64,000 nucleotides of DNA from Streptomyces rubiginosohelvolus (GTDB taxonomy: Bacteria > Actinomycetota > Actinomycetes > Streptomycetales > Streptomycetaceae), in NCBI RefSeq assembly GCF_014649875.1, contig NZ_BMTW01000003.1, forward strand, positions 372,001 to 436,000, read 5' to 3'. A program made the translations under genes and the position numbers. The notes beneath the pieces are model-generated. The model saw only the letters and a list, made by a program, of their open reading frames with translations, made no database searches and had not been told where the DNA came from. This document shows positions 15,701 to 24,836 of this stretch, one piece after another; positions within the stretch are counted from its first letter, which is position 1; every line of letters starts with the position of its first letter.

Positions 15701-16939
15701 TCAGACGCGGTGTGCGCGGGGGGTGCGCAGGGCGCTGAGCACGGTCCGGCGGGCCTTGCGGACCACTCGCCGGGCGAAGGACGGGCGGGGCCCCCGCTGC
15801 GGCGCCTCGATCCGCCGTCCGCCGACCCATTCCGTGACGGTCACCTCGTAAGCGCTGTCGGGGAGCACGGAACTCTCGCCGAAGTGCGGGTAGGCGAGGT
15901 GCGGACGGGGCGGGTTTCCCCGGCGGACGATCTCGGGCTCCTTCTTGTCGCGCAGGAAGGCGGCGATCTCCAGGAGCAGGTCGAGCCGGCCCGCGGCGAG
16001 GCACATCAGCCGCAGCCGTTCGTTCACCTTGAGGTTGCGGCCGAGCCCCGGCGTCCAGTACGCCTTCATCAGGGGGGCCGCGAGCGCCATCTTCCGCTCG
16101 TGGACCTTGGCCTTCTGCTTCACCAGTCCGGGGCCGAACTGCGGCAGCAGGGTGATGACGAAGGGGCGCACCATCAAGGCGTCGCGCCGGGGGCCCGGGG
16201 GCACGTACTCGGCGATGAGCCCCATGAGGGCGCGGGCCGAGTCGAAGCGGCGCTGGAAGCCGCCCTTCTTGGTCATCTGGTTGCGGTCCTCGCGGCCCAC
16301 CAGGTAGTAGCAGGTGTAGTCGGCGACGACGGAGATCCCGTTGCCTCGCAGATACGCCTCCATCGTGAACAGGGCGTCCTCGCCCGTCTTGAGCTTCTCG
16401 TCGAAGGCCATGCCGAGGCGTACGAGCAGGTCGCGCCGGAACAGTTTCTGCGCGCTCAGGGTGAACTTGATGTTGGAGGAGTACAGGTCGGCGCGCTCGA
16501 CGGTCTCCCCCCACATCGACTTCGCGGCACCGCGATTGACGCCGACGATCTTCCCGAGGACCACGTCCGTGCCCGCCCGGTCCCCCATGGCGACCATGCG
16601 CTCCAGGGCTTCCTCGCCGAAGTAGTCGTCCGCGTCGAGGAAGAAGACGTACCGGCCGCGGGCGAGGTCGAGGCCCCGGTTGCGCGGGCCGCCGGGTCCG
16701 CCGGAATTCGGCTGCCGGACGACTCTCATGGGGATCGCGGTCCGGGCGGCGAACTCCTCCAGGCAGGCGCCCGTGCCGTCGGTGGAGCCGTCGTCGATGG
16801 CGACGATCTCCATGCGGTCCGCGCCGATGGTCTGCGCCTCGACGGACTCCAGGCACCGGACCAGGTAGGGCATCGCGTCATACGCCCCGATGATCACACT
16901 GACATCGGGCTCGTGGTTCTTCCTGGGCATGTCGACCAT
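15701..16939 (-). CDS. GT2-family glycosyltransferase
   Basis: The 412-aa protein has a GT-A fold domain at the N-terminus: VSVIIGAYDAMPYLVRCL, IVAIDDGSTDGTG, PRNRGLDLARGRYVFFLDADD (DxD-type metal site) and EDALFTMEAYL. The C-terminal 150 residues are basic and not assigned. It should transfer a sugar from a nucleotide donor during assembly of the wall polymer made by the neighbouring TagF-like enzymes. ATG 16939 was chosen because AGGTG lies eight bases upstream; ATG 16930 and GTG 16945 are alternatives. It may be the catalytic half that in other strains is fused to the N-terminus of the TagF-like protein. Confidence 0.85.
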   Translation of the reverse strand: MVDMPRKNHEPDVSVIIGAYDAMPYLVRCLESVEAQTIGADRMEIVAIDDGSTDGTGACLEEFAARTAIPMRVVRQPNSGGPGGPRNRGLDLARGRYVFFLDADDYFGEEALERMVAMGDRAGTDVVLGKIVGVNRGAAKSMWGETVERADLYSSNIKFTLSAQKLFRRDLLVRLGMAFDEKLKTGEDALFTMEAYLRGNGISVVADYTCYYLVGREDRNQMTKKGGFQRRFDSARALMGLIAEYVPPGPRRDALMVRPFVITLLPQFGPGLVKQKAKVHERKMALAAPLMKAYWTPGLGRNLKVNERLRLMCLAAGRLDLLLEIAAFLRDKKEPEIVRRGNPPRPHLAYPHFGESSVLPDSAYEVTVTEWVGGRRIEAPQRGPRPSFARRVVRKARRTVLSALRTPRAHRV

Positions 16940-17013
16940 GTGCACCTGTCGATTTGATCACGAAAGGAGGCAGATTGCCCGACTATGCAACTTTTATGCA
17001 TCAACATGCCGAA

Positions 17014-17053
17014 CGACCCGTACATCCCTCCCTCAGGAGAGACGTACGGGTCG
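17014..17053. terminator. Hairpin downstream of the membrane TagF-like gene
   Basis: CGACCCGTAC and GTACGGGTCG form a perfect 10-bp stem with a 20-base loop, 70 bases past the stop of the gene at 17125-19326. Confidence 0.6.
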
Positions 17054-17124
17054 CGGTCGGGGTTGCCTGCTTTTCAGCCAGTTCGATCAGATGTACGGCG
17101 TGCGACCGTACGACTGCATAGCGC

Positions 17125-19326
17125 TCAGCGCACGGACGGGGTCCCCTCGCTGAGCGCGGCCTTCGCCTCGCCCTCCGCCGCGTCGGCCTCCGGAGCGTCC
17201 GGGTCCGCCGTGGCGTCGGCCTCGACGGCCGCCTGCGGATCGCCGGTGCCGACGCCGCTGGTGACGGCCTCCGCGTCCGGCACCGCCACGGCCTGCTCAC
17301 CGATCCGCTGGGCGGCGGCCAGGTTACGGGCCTCGGCCTTGGCCGCCAGCGCCCGTACGGCGGCGTTGAACTGCTCCATGGAGGTCGGCTCGTCCGGCCC
17401 CAGGAGGTAGGTCTTCAGCTCACGCCGGGCATCCGCCAGCGCGTCCGCCGCCGGGTCGGCCACCGCGGCCAGCAGCGCGTCGAGCTCCTCGGCGCCGTTG
17501 GACAGGATGACCGCGGCGCGCACCGCGGTGTTCTGCCGCTTGAACTCCGCGGCTCCGAGCGCGGCCGAGTCGGTGACCGCGTACGGCTTGCCGCTCGCGA
17601 TGAAGTCGGAGACCACACTGGAGATGTCCGAAACCATGGCGTCGGACTCGTTGAAGCAGTCGTACAGCTTGGGCTGCGCGCCGGTCACCGTACGGTGCTC
17701 CCACCAGCCGAAGGAGCGCCAGTAGGCGTCGTTCCACTCGGCCCTCAGGCGTACGGTCTCCGCCTCGCGGACCGGGTCGGCGAGCGAGAGCCGCGACTCC
17801 TCCGCGTCGTCGCCGCCCGCGCGGCCGGTGGCCGCGAGCTGCGCGAGCCGCGCCTCGATCCGGGCCAGCTCGGCCTTGGCGGCACTCTGCCCGGCGGCGG
17901 CCGACGATGCCTCCTTCGCCCAGCGGGGCTCCGCCGCGCGCTCGGCGGCGGCCTTCTCCAGCATGGCCCGGATCCGGGCGTTGACGGCCTTGGCCTTGGC
18001 GCTGCGGATGCCGGTGAACGGGTGCGGCTTGTAGATGATCCGGACCGGGTCGGCGGCGTTCAGCAGCCGGCGCACGATGTTCTCGCCCGCCAGCAGCAGG
18101 GAGGTGTTGCCCGGGTTGTCGTCCCAGCCCTCCCAGGTGGGCGCGTACAGCACGGTCGGGATGGGGTTCTTGACCGTTCCCGTCCAGCTCTTGATGGGCT
18201 CCAGCTGCGGGCGCCCGACCTCGACGATGTCCTCGTCGCGGATCCCCACATCGGCCAGCGCGTACCGGTCGCGGCCGGCCCGGCCCGCCGTCCACACCTC
18301 GTCGTACACCTTGGAGTAGGGGTTCACGCTGGCGAGCTTGTCGCTGTCGCCGTGGCCGATGAAGACGTGCTTCATGGTCGGCACGCGCAGGATGTGGATG
18401 TTCTTGCCCACGTTCGCGGGGTAGAGGCAGACCCGCACCGTGGAGAGGTCCAGGTTCATCAGGTGGGTCCCCGCCGGGACGCAGATCACCGGGACCGAGG
18501 TCTCGGCGAGCTGCGGGACGAGACCGCGCTCCCGCATGATGATCAGCGGGCGGCCCTCGACCCGGCTCATGGTCTCCAGCCACATGTTGCCCTGGTAGGC
18601 GGACTCGTTGGAGCCGGAGAAGTAGAGCACGACCGTCGGCTGGTACTCACGCAGCCAGCTGTCGACGGCCTTGAGCACGGCGGGGGCCGGAGGAGCCAGC
18701 CGGCCGCGGCGCACGTACGGGACGAGCAGCGCGAGGGAGAGCAGGGCCAGCAGCAGCGTCAGGCCGATGCCCGCATAGCCGATGACGTCCTCACCGGTCC
18801 CGGCGGCGATCAGCACGCCCACCACGGCCGGAATGTCGAGGTGCAGCATCTTCTCCGCGGAGCGCCGCATCAGCGCGCCGGGCGGGGCGTCGGGGATGCG
18901 GACCGCGTGCAGGTCCACGTTGCGGGTGACGACCGGCATGGTGCGGCGGAGCCGGATCAGGGTCGTCATGGCCCCGTGCGGCGCCTGGAGCCCGTAGAAG
19001 AGCAGGAAGCAGGCCACCGCCGCGTAGAACAGCGGCGACTCGGCGAGGTCCAGGCGGGCCAGCAGCAGGATGACCATCAGCTGCCGGAGCAGGAAGCGGA
19101 TCGACAGCCCGGCGCGCACCTTGCCGAGCCGGTTGATCAGATAGCTCCCCCGCTGGTGCAGATACCAGTCCGCGACATACGTGACAGCTGTGGGCGCCGC
19201 GAAGAACCAGACGTTCGGAATGAGCGCGGCGAGCATGACGCAGGGATATCCCAGCCCCATCAACACTGCTGCCGCCAGTTCTGACCTGCTGCCCACACGG
19301 GCCAGGCGAATGGCTGTCGAGATCAC
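17125..19326 (-). CDS. Membrane-anchored TagF-like glycerophosphotransferase family protein (SCO2590-like)
   Basis: The 733-aa protein begins with several membrane helices (AAVLMGLGYPCVMLAALI, AAVACFLLFYGLQ, GIGLTLLLALLSLALLVPYV) and then a TagF-type domain from about residue 230. It shows FIGHGDSDKLAS in place of the usual WHGTPLK, then TVLYAPTWEGWDD, RIIYKPHPFTG and VSDISSVVSDFI, so both catalytic histidine positions are kept. A coiled, Ala/Glu-rich insertion lies at about residues 470-530, and the last 80 residues are low-complexity Ala/Glu/Asp. It likely acts in polyol- or sugar-phosphate polymer synthesis at the membrane. GTG start; the fused cytidylyltransferase/SDR gene is 136 bases upstream. 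Confidence 0.8.
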   Translation of the reverse strand: MISTAIRLARVGSRSELAAAVLMGLGYPCVMLAALIPNVWFFAAPTAVTYVADWYLHQRGSYLINRLGKVRAGLSIRFLLRQLMVILLLARLDLAESPLFYAAVACFLLFYGLQAPHGAMTTLIRLRRTMPVVTRNVDLHAVRIPDAPPGALMRRSAEKMLHLDIPAVVGVLIAAGTGEDVIGYAGIGLTLLLALLSLALLVPYVRRGRLAPPAPAVLKAVDSWLREYQPTVVLYFSGSNESAYQGNMWLETMSRVEGRPLIIMRERGLVPQLAETSVPVICVPAGTHLMNLDLSTVRVCLYPANVGKNIHILRVPTMKHVFIGHGDSDKLASVNPYSKVYDEVWTAGRAGRDRYALADVGIRDEDIVEVGRPQLEPIKSWTGTVKNPIPTVLYAPTWEGWDDNPGNTSLLLAGENIVRRLLNAADPVRIIYKPHPFTGIRSAKAKAVNARIRAMLEKAAAERAAEPRWAKEASSAAAGQSAAKAELARIEARLAQLAATGRAGGDDAEESRLSLADPVREAETVRLRAEWNDAYWRSFGWWEHRTVTGAQPKLYDCFNESDAMVSDISSVVSDFIASGKPYAVTDSAALGAAEFKRQNTAVRAAVILSNGAEELDALLAAVADPAADALADARRELKTYLLGPDEPTSMEQFNAAVRALAAKAEARNLAAAQRIGEQAVAVPDAEAVTSGVGTGDPQAAVEADATADPDAPEADAAEGEAKAALSEGTPSVR

Positions 19327-19462
19327 GAAGAACCTGCTCCAGGGGGTGCCGGTTGATTCACGTATTGGCGGAAATGTGAAGGTGCGGCTTCACGCATTCG
19401 GGCCTCTGCCATCGCGGAAAGCGACGAACAGAGGCCCGGAAAAGCACATTTGTCAAGAATTA

Positions 19463-20962
19463 TTACACATCTGCTTGACGGTCCAGCACGGAGGCCAGGG
19501 CCTGCTCGAAGCCCGAGGACTCGGCGGCGCCCGCCGTCGGGTCCTGCTGCCGTACGTCGATGACATGGCCGGTCAGCTCGGAGAGCAGGACGTCCAGCGA
19601 GGTGCGCGCGACGGCCTCCGAGGAGAGCAGCGAGCCCTCGGGCTCCTGGCCGAACGCCTTGGTCCGCATCGGGGTCGCGGTGCGCTCCGGGTTCACACAG
19701 TTGACCCGGATGCCCTCGCCCGCCCACTCGTCGGCGAGCGCCTGGGTGAGGTTGACCATGGCGGCCTTGGTGGAGGAGTAGAGGCTGTACTCGGCGCGGC
19801 CCCGGGTGTAGCTGCTGGAGGTGTAGAGCAGCAACTGGCCCTGGGTCTCCGCCAGGTACTTGTACGAGGCGCGGGCGATCTGCACGGGGGCCAGGTAGTT
19901 GACGTTCAGCGCTTCCTGGATCGTCGTGTTGTCGGTCTCGGCCAGCTTGCCGATCCGCAGCACGCCCGCGGTGTTGATGACGTAGTCGATCCGGCCGGTC
20001 TCGCCGTACGCCTTGGAGAGCGCGTCGTCCACGTGCTCCGGGTTCTCCACGTGCGTTCCCGTGGTGGAGCGGCCCAGCGCGTAGACCTTGGCGCCGTAGC
20101 TCTCGGCGAGGGCGGCGATGTCGGCGCCGATGCCGTACGAACCGCCGAAGACGACGAGGGTCTTGCCGGTGAGCAGCTCACGGTAGGCGGCCTCGTCGGC
20201 CTGGCGCGGGGCGGCGGTGGAGGCCAGCTGGAAGAGCTTGTCGGTGATGAAGACGTCGACCGGCTGGGTCACCTTCATGTTGTACTCGTCGCCCGCGACC
20301 ACGTAGATCGGTACGTCGGGGAGGTACTTGAGGACCACCGAACAGTCGTCGGTGGCCTGGAAGTTGGGGTCCCCCGCCGCGACTTCGTACGCCTTGCGGA
20401 TCGTGGAGAGCTTGAAGGCCTGCGGCGTCTGGCCGCGGCGCAGCCGGGAGCGGTCGGGCACGTCGGTGATGAACTCGCCGTCCTCACCGTGCGTACGCGT
20501 CACGATGATCGTGTCCGCGGACGGGATGGCGACGTCGACGGCCTGGTAGCGCTCCAGCGCGTCGACACAGTCCGTGATCACACGCTGTGACAGCAGGGGG
20601 CGGACCGCGTCGTGGAAGAGGACGTTGCGGTCCTCGCCCTCGGCGAGACCCTCGCCGAGGGCCGCGATGGCGCGCTCGGTGGTCTCGTTGCGGGTGGTGC
20701 CGCCCTCGATGATCCGGGTGACCTTGCGCAGTCCGGCCTTCGCGACGATCTTCTCGACGTCGGGGACGAAACCGGGCGCCATCAGCACGATGACGTCGTC
20801 GATGCCCTCGGCGTTCTCGAAGATGGTCAGCGTGTGCTCGATGACGGCCTTGCCGGCGATCTTCAGCAGCTGCTTGGGGATCGAGAGGCCGACGCGCTGA
20901 CCGGTGCCACCGGCGAGTACGACCGCTGTGGTCCGGGGCTTGGCTTCATGCGGCACAGACAC
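19463..20962 (-). CDS. Fused cytidylyltransferase/short-chain reductase, predicted CDP-ribitol synthase
   Basis: The 499-aa protein has an IspD/TarI-like cytidylyltransferase in residues 10-240 (AVVLAGGTGQRVGLSIPKQ, LFHDAVRPLLS, RLRRGQTPQAF) and an SDR domain from about 265 (VVFGGSYGIGADIA, NTAGVLRIG, LYTSSSYTRG, catalytic YSSTK). The same fusion is known in Haemophilus Bcs1/Acs1, which reduces ribulose-5-phosphate and makes CDP-ribitol. That substrate fits the TagF-like polymerases encoded downstream. It is not likely to be the isoprenoid IspD, because of the fusion and neighbourhood. The GTG start has AAGGTAGG upstream. Confidence 0.85.
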   Translation of the reverse strand: MSVPHEAKPRTTAVVLAGGTGQRVGLSIPKQLLKIAGKAVIEHTLTIFENAEGIDDVIVLMAPGFVPDVEKIVAKAGLRKVTRIIEGGTTRNETTERAIAALGEGLAEGEDRNVLFHDAVRPLLSQRVITDCVDALERYQAVDVAIPSADTIIVTRTHGEDGEFITDVPDRSRLRRGQTPQAFKLSTIRKAYEVAAGDPNFQATDDCSVVLKYLPDVPIYVVAGDEYNMKVTQPVDVFITDKLFQLASTAAPRQADEAAYRELLTGKTLVVFGGSYGIGADIAALAESYGAKVYALGRSTTGTHVENPEHVDDALSKAYGETGRIDYVINTAGVLRIGKLAETDNTTIQEALNVNYLAPVQIARASYKYLAETQGQLLLYTSSSYTRGRAEYSLYSSTKAAMVNLTQALADEWAGEGIRVNCVNPERTATPMRTKAFGQEPEGSLLSSEAVARTSLDVLLSELTGHVIDVRQQDPTAGAAESSGFEQALASVLDRQADV

Positions 20963-21271
20963 AGACGACCTACCTTGCTATGACGGGGGAACAGTGTGAT
21001 GGTCGCACTCTCCGTGACCGTCTCGCAAGGTGGACGTCGTCCGTCGCTCGTCCCGCGGATACCCGCAGTTCACCCTCTGGCCAGGGAGGTTGGGCGCTCC
21101 GGGGGTGTTGCGCGGGGTGACCGACCCCACAGATGTGTTGCGTAATCGGCACATGAGCAGCACGTGCACCCGGTGTGACCGGCGGAAACCGCCGACGCCC
21201 GGCCCCGAGGCTACCGGACGGCCCGCCTCCGCAGAGACGGGCCACCGGTCACGGCCCTGGAAGGGGTTCGA
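20963..21271. other. 309-bp intergenic region between the CDP-ribitol synthase gene and obgE
   Basis: No credible reading frame is present. The right end holds the obgE hairpin (21213-21249). A small palindrome GGCGGAAACCGCC is at 21181-21193, and two GTGTTGCG copies lie near 21109 and 21134. The promoter of the cytidylyltransferase/SDR gene must lie here, but I cannot place it confidently. Confidence 0.6.
21213..21249. terminator. Hairpin downstream of obgE
   Basis: GGCCCG (21220-21225) pairs with CGGGCC (21238-21243), and the outer ACCGG/CCGGT arms also pair. It begins 23 bases past the obgE stop on the minus strand. Confidence 0.6.
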
Positions 21272-22708
21272 CTAGAAGGGGTCGAACTCGTCGTATTCCT
21301 TCTGTGCGTCGTCGCGTTCGGCCTCGCGGTCCCTGCGGCGCTGCGCCGCGGGGCGCGGGGCCTCCATGCGGTGGTCCTCGCCGCGGCGGCCGAGCATCTC
21401 CGCACCGGACTGCATGGTCGGCTCCCAGTCGAAGACGACCGCGTTGTCCTCGGGGCCGATCGCGACGCCGTCGCCGGCCCGGGCGCCGGCCTTGACCAGC
21501 GCGTCCTCGACGCCGAGGCGATTGAGCCGGTCGGCGAGGTAGCCGACGGCCTCGTCGTTGTTGAAGTCGGTCTGGCGCACCCAGCGCTCAGGCTTCTCAC
21601 CGCGCACCCGGTAGAGGTCCTCGCCCTCGGCGGTGACCGTGAAGCCCGCGTCGTCGACGGCCTTCGGGCGGATGACGATGCGGGTCGCCTCCTCCTTCGG
21701 CTTGCTGGCGCGCGCCTCGGCGATGATCCCGGCGAGCGCGTAACTCAGCTCGTTGAGGCCCTTGTGGGCGATCGCGGAGACCTCGAAGACGCGGTAGCCG
21801 CGGGCCTCCAGGTCGGGGCGGATCATGTCGGCGAGGTCCTGGCCGTCGGGGATGTCGACCTTGTTCAGGGCGACGATGCGGGGCCGGTCCTCCAGGCCGC
21901 CGTACTGGCGCAGCTCCTCCTCGATGATGTCGAGGTCGGAGACGGGGTCGCGGTCGGACTCCAGGGTGGCGGTGTCCAGGACGTGCACGAGCACCGAGCA
22001 GCGCTCGACGTGCCGCAGGAACTCCAGGCCGAGGCCCTTGCCCTGGCTGGCGCCGGGGATGAGGCCCGGGACGTCGGCGATCGTGTAGACGGTCGAACCG
22101 GCGGTGACGACGCCGAGGTTCGGTACGAGGGTGGTGAACGGGTAGTCCGCGATCTTCGGCTTGGCCGCGGAGAGCACCGAGATCAGCGAGGACTTGCCCG
22201 CGCTCGGGTAGCCGACGAGGGCCACGTCGGCGACGGTCTTGAGCTCCAGGACGATGTCGCGGCTCTCACCCGGCTCGCCGAGCAGCGCGAAGCCGGGGGC
22301 CTTGCGGCGGGCCGAGGCCAGCGCGGCGTTGCCGAGACCGCCGCGGCCGCCCTGACCGGCCACGAAGGTGGTGCCCTGGCCGATGAGGTCGGCGAGGACG
22401 TTCCCGGCCTTGTCGAGGACGACGGTGCCGTCGGGGACGGGCAGGACCAGGTCCTGGCCGTCCTTGCCGGAGCGGTTGTCGCCGGCGCCGGGCTGGCCGT
22501 TGGTGGCCTTGCGGTGGGGGTGGTGGTGGTAGTCGAGCAGCGTGGTCACGGACTGCTCGACGACGAGGATCACGTCGCCGCCGCGTCCGCCGTTGCCCCC
22601 GTCGGGGCCGCCCAGCGGCTTGAACTTCTCACGGTGTACGGAGGCGCAGCCGTGGCCTCCGTTACCCGCGGCGGCATGCAGCTCGACGCGGTCCACGAAG
22701 GTGGTCAT
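21272..22708 (-). CDS. obgE: GTPase Obg
   Basis: ObgE is an essential GTPase of large-subunit assembly, linked in Streptomyces to aerial mycelium formation. The 478-aa protein has the glycine-rich Obg domain ([25 protein letters not shown]), then the G domain ([32 protein letters not shown]) and a C-terminal OCT domain (from about residue 340), ending in a charged tail. ATG 22708 has TGGAGGCACC upstream. It is the last gene of the rplU-rpmA-obgE set, the usual order. Confidence 0.97.
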   Translation of the reverse strand: MTTFVDRVELHAAAGNGGHGCASVHREKFKPLGGPDGGNGGRGGDVILVVEQSVTTLLDYHHHPHRKATNGQPGAGDNRSGKDGQDLVLPVPDGTVVLDKAGNVLADLIGQGTTFVAGQGGRGGLGNAALASARRKAPGFALLGEPGESRDIVLELKTVADVALVGYPSAGKSSLISVLSAAKPKIADYPFTTLVPNLGVVTAGSTVYTIADVPGLIPGASQGKGLGLEFLRHVERCSVLVHVLDTATLESDRDPVSDLDIIEEELRQYGGLEDRPRIVALNKVDIPDGQDLADMIRPDLEARGYRVFEVSAIAHKGLNELSYALAGIIAEARASKPKEEATRIVIRPKAVDDAGFTVTAEGEDLYRVRGEKPERWVRQTDFNNDEAVGYLADRLNRLGVEDALVKAGARAGDGVAIGPEDNAVVFDWEPTMQSGAEMLGRRGEDHRMEAPRPAAQRRRDREAERDDAQKEYDEFDPF

Positions 22709-22775
22709 GGTGGGTGCCTCCAGATAACAGGTGCAGGTGGAGCGGAAAAAGCGGAATTGTCTCTGTCGTAACACG

Positions 22776-22828
22776 CCGAGGGCGGACCCGCTTCCCCGTT
22801 CGCCGGGAAAGCTGAGATCCGCCCTCGG
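22776..22828. terminator. Hairpin between rpmA and obgE
   Basis: CCGAGGGCGGA (22776-22786) and TCCGCCCTCGG (22818-22828) form an 11-bp stem; the loop itself contains a CCCG/CGGG stem. It sits 37 bases past the rpmA stop and may reduce read-through into obgE. Confidence 0.65.
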
Positions 22829-22865
22829 AAGGTGCTGTGTGTCGTTCTGCGCGCGTCGAGAGGAC

Positions 22866-23123
22866 TCAGACGGCGAGCGGAACGATGTTCACGACCTTGC
22901 GGCCGCGGTGCGTGCCGAACTCCACCGCACCGGCGGTCAGCGCGAACAGCGTGTCGTCGCCGCCACGGCCGACGCCCGCGCCGGGGTGGAAGTGGGTGCC
23001 GCGCTGGCGGACCAGGATCTCACCGGCGTTGACGGCCTGACCGCCGAAGCGCTTCACGCCGAGCCGCTGAGCATTGGAATCGCGCCCGTTCCGAGTGGAC
23101 GATGCGCCCTTCTTGTGTGCCAT
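22866..23123 (-). CDS. rpmA: 50S ribosomal protein L27
   Basis: The 85-aa protein starts directly with [15 protein letters not shown], the actinobacterial L27 form without the cleavable N-terminal extension seen in Firmicutes. It continues through LGVKRFGGQ and [13 protein letters not shown], with the full family length. L27 reaches the peptidyl-transferase centre of the 50S subunit. It follows rplU after 14 bases, the universal rplU-rpmA pairing. Confidence 0.98.
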   Translation of the reverse strand: MAHKKGASSTRNGRDSNAQRLGVKRFGGQAVNAGEILVRQRGTHFHPGAGVGRGGDDTLFALTAGAVEFGTHRGRKVVNIVPLAV

Positions 23124-23137
23124 GTGTTCTCAGTCCC

Positions 23138-23458
23138 TTACTTCGCAGCCGTGGGGATACCGGTGACCTTGATCGCCGTGTACTGCTGGCGGTGACCCTG
23201 GCGGCGGCGGTAGCCGGTCTTGTTCTTGTAGCGAAGGATGTCGATCTTCGCGCCCTTGTGGTGGTCCACGATCTCGGCCGTGACCTTGATGCCGTCCAGC
23301 ACCCACGGGTCGCTGGTGACCGCGTCACCGTCGACAACGAGCAGGGTCGAGAGCTCGACCGTGTCGCCAACCTTGGCAGTGGAAATCTTGTCAACCTCAA
23401 CGATGTCGCCGACAGCAACCTTGTGCTGGCGACCACCGCTGCGCACGATGGCGTACAC
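23138..23458 (-). CDS. rplU: 50S ribosomal protein L21
   Basis: The 106-aa product matches L21: [17 protein letters not shown] at the start, then [13 protein letters not shown] and the signature [15 protein letters not shown]. The GTG at 23458 has CGAGAGAGAG upstream; this choice gives the normal L21 N-terminus. rplU heads the rplU-rpmA-obgE unit. Its leader contains a GC-rich hairpin at 23507-23524. Confidence 0.98.
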   Translation of the reverse strand: MYAIVRSGGRQHKVAVGDIVEVDKISTAKVGDTVELSTLLVVDGDAVTSDPWVLDGIKVTAEIVDHHKGAKIDILRYKNKTGYRRRQGHRQQYTAIKVTGIPTAAK

Positions 23459-23506
23459 GCGGATCTCTCTCTCGCTCGGAACGGAACCCCTGATGCCAGC
23501 CGCCCG

Positions 23507-23524
23507 CACGGGCCGGGGCCCGTG
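23507..23524 (-). promoter_or_regulatory. Hairpin in the rplU leader
   Basis: CACGGGCC and GGCCCGTG are perfectly complementary, with only two bases between them, about 50 bases upstream of the rplU start. It could be a leader structure or part of a promoter-proximal terminator. No known L21 leader motif was recognised. Confidence 0.35.
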
Positions 23525-23673
23525 TCGATCCGGAAGGATGAGCGGCCTCTCCTGGCGGACGGCGCGAACACCGACCGTTACCGGGAGGGATGTGCTCAGG
23601 GGTGGGCGCGTTAAGGAAACACACCGAGGGTCAAGGTTACGGGGCGGGGGTGTGGGGGTCAAACCGGGCCCGG

Positions 23674-24078
23674 TCACCCCCAGGGCTTGGCATTCCCCAT
23701 GCAGACCTGGTCGTAGTACTCGCCGCCGAGTCCGTCGACGCCTATGCGGCTGCTGAAGCCCCCGGCCGGGAACGTACGCGCCTCGCGGAACCACGGGTAC
23801 TTGTCGTGCGGCACCCACACGATGGCCTTGACCGGGAGGTTGTTCTTGTAGGAGGCGATCCAGTCGAAGTCGTAGGAGGACGTCGAGAAGCAGGAATTCG
23901 TGCTTCTGCTGGAGATCTTCTTGCCGGTGAAGCTGGACCCGTCGTAGACGCAGAGGGCATCCGACGCACACGCTCCGGCCGCCTGGGCCGAGGGGGCTCC
24001 GGCCAGGAGGCTGCCCGCCACCAGTGCCATACCGGACACCGTGGTCGCGGCTCTCTTCGTCCAGCTGCTCATCCGCAT
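23674..24078 (-). CDS. Small secreted protein, peptidase-inhibitor I36-like
   Basis: The 134-aa protein has a Sec signal peptide ([11 protein letters not shown], hydrophobic core [15 protein letters not shown], cleavage near APSAQA-AG) and a short mature domain with four cysteines. The pattern [14 protein letters not shown] ... [19 protein letters not shown] resembles the I36 family of streptomycete secreted peptidase inhibitors related to crystallin-type folds. The ATG has two tandem copies of a GGAAGAG-containing 9-bp repeat upstream. It is divergent from the acetyltransferase gene. The inhibitor role is from the family name only. Confidence 0.8.
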   Translation of the reverse strand: MRMSSWTKRAATTVSGMALVAGSLLAGAPSAQAAGACASDALCVYDGSSFTGKKISSRSTNSCFSTSSYDFDWIASYKNNLPVKAIVWVPHDKYPWFREARTFPAGGFSSRIGVDGLGGEYYDQVCMGNAKPWG

Positions 24079-24233
24079 GTTCCTCTTCCGTCTCTTCCGT
24101 CAAAGGGCAAGCACCCAAAGGGTGTTGAGCAGGCAGCCTAGCTTTCGGGCATGCCCGGCACAGCGGAATATCCAGGTGGTCGTATGCTCGCCGGACAGCA
24201 CGGCTCAGGTGTTTCTTCCGGAAGGCGCAGTAC

Positions 24234-24836
24234 GTGAACTACAGGGTCCAGCCCACCGCCCAGGTCGACGAGACCGCCGAGATCGGGGACGGCTCCAGCG
24301 TCTGGGAGCTGGCGCAGATCCGCGAGGGAGCCAGGCTCGGCGAGGGCTGCGTCGTCGGCCGGGGTGCCTACGTCGGCACCGGGGTGCGCATCGGTGACAA
24401 CGTGAAGCTGCAGAACTACGCCCTCGTCTACGAGCCCGCAGAGCTCGGTGACGGCGTCTTCGTCGGACCCGCCGTCGTCCTCACGAACGACCACAACCCG
24501 CGATCGGTCGACCCGGACGGCAAGCAGAAGCGTGGCGGCGACTGGGAGGCCGTCGGCGTGAAGGTCGCCGAGGGCGCGTCGCTCGGCGCCCGCTCGGTCT
24601 GCGTCGCGCCGGTCCGTATCGGCCGGTGGGCGATGGTCGCGGCCGGTGCCGTGGTCACCAAGGACGTGCCGGACTTCGCCCTGGTGGTCGGTGTGCCCGC
24701 ACGGCAGATCGGCTGGGTCGGCCGGAGCGGGGTCCGCCTGGTCGCACGCGAGGGCGAGCCGGGAGTCTGGGAGTGCCCGCAGAGCGGGGCGGTGTACGAG
24801 GAGAAGGACGGGGTCCTCGGGGAGCGCGCCGCGTAG
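24234..24836 (+). CDS. WbpD-like sugar N-acetyltransferase (hexapeptide repeat)
   Basis: The 200-aa protein is a left-handed beta-helix acyltransferase with repeated hexapeptides ([39 protein letters not shown]). It matches the WbpD/WlbB group that acetylates the 3-amino group of UDP-2-acetamido-3-amino-glucuronate; NDHNPRS and [16 protein letters not shown] are typical of this group. The GTG start has GGAAGG upstream. With the WbpA-, WbpB- and WbpE-like genes between 26.2 and 35.5 kb it would complete synthesis of a 2,3-diacetamido uronic acid donor. Other amino-sugar acetyltransferase roles are possible. Confidence 0.8.
   Translation: MNYRVQPTAQVDETAEIGDGSSVWELAQIREGARLGEGCVVGRGAYVGTGVRIGDNVKLQNYALVYEPAELGDGVFVGPAVVLTNDHNPRSVDPDGKQKRGGDWEAVGVKVAEGASLGARSVCVAPVRIGRWAMVAAGAVVTKDVPDFALVVGVPARQIGWVGRSGVRLVAREGEPGVWECPQSGAVYEEKDGVLGERAA

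Noticed and set aside
19463..20250. The cytidylyltransferase domain as the isoprenoid enzyme IspD
   Set aside because: It is fused to an SDR domain and sits among TagF-like genes, which fits CDP-ribitol synthesis much better than the MEP pathway.
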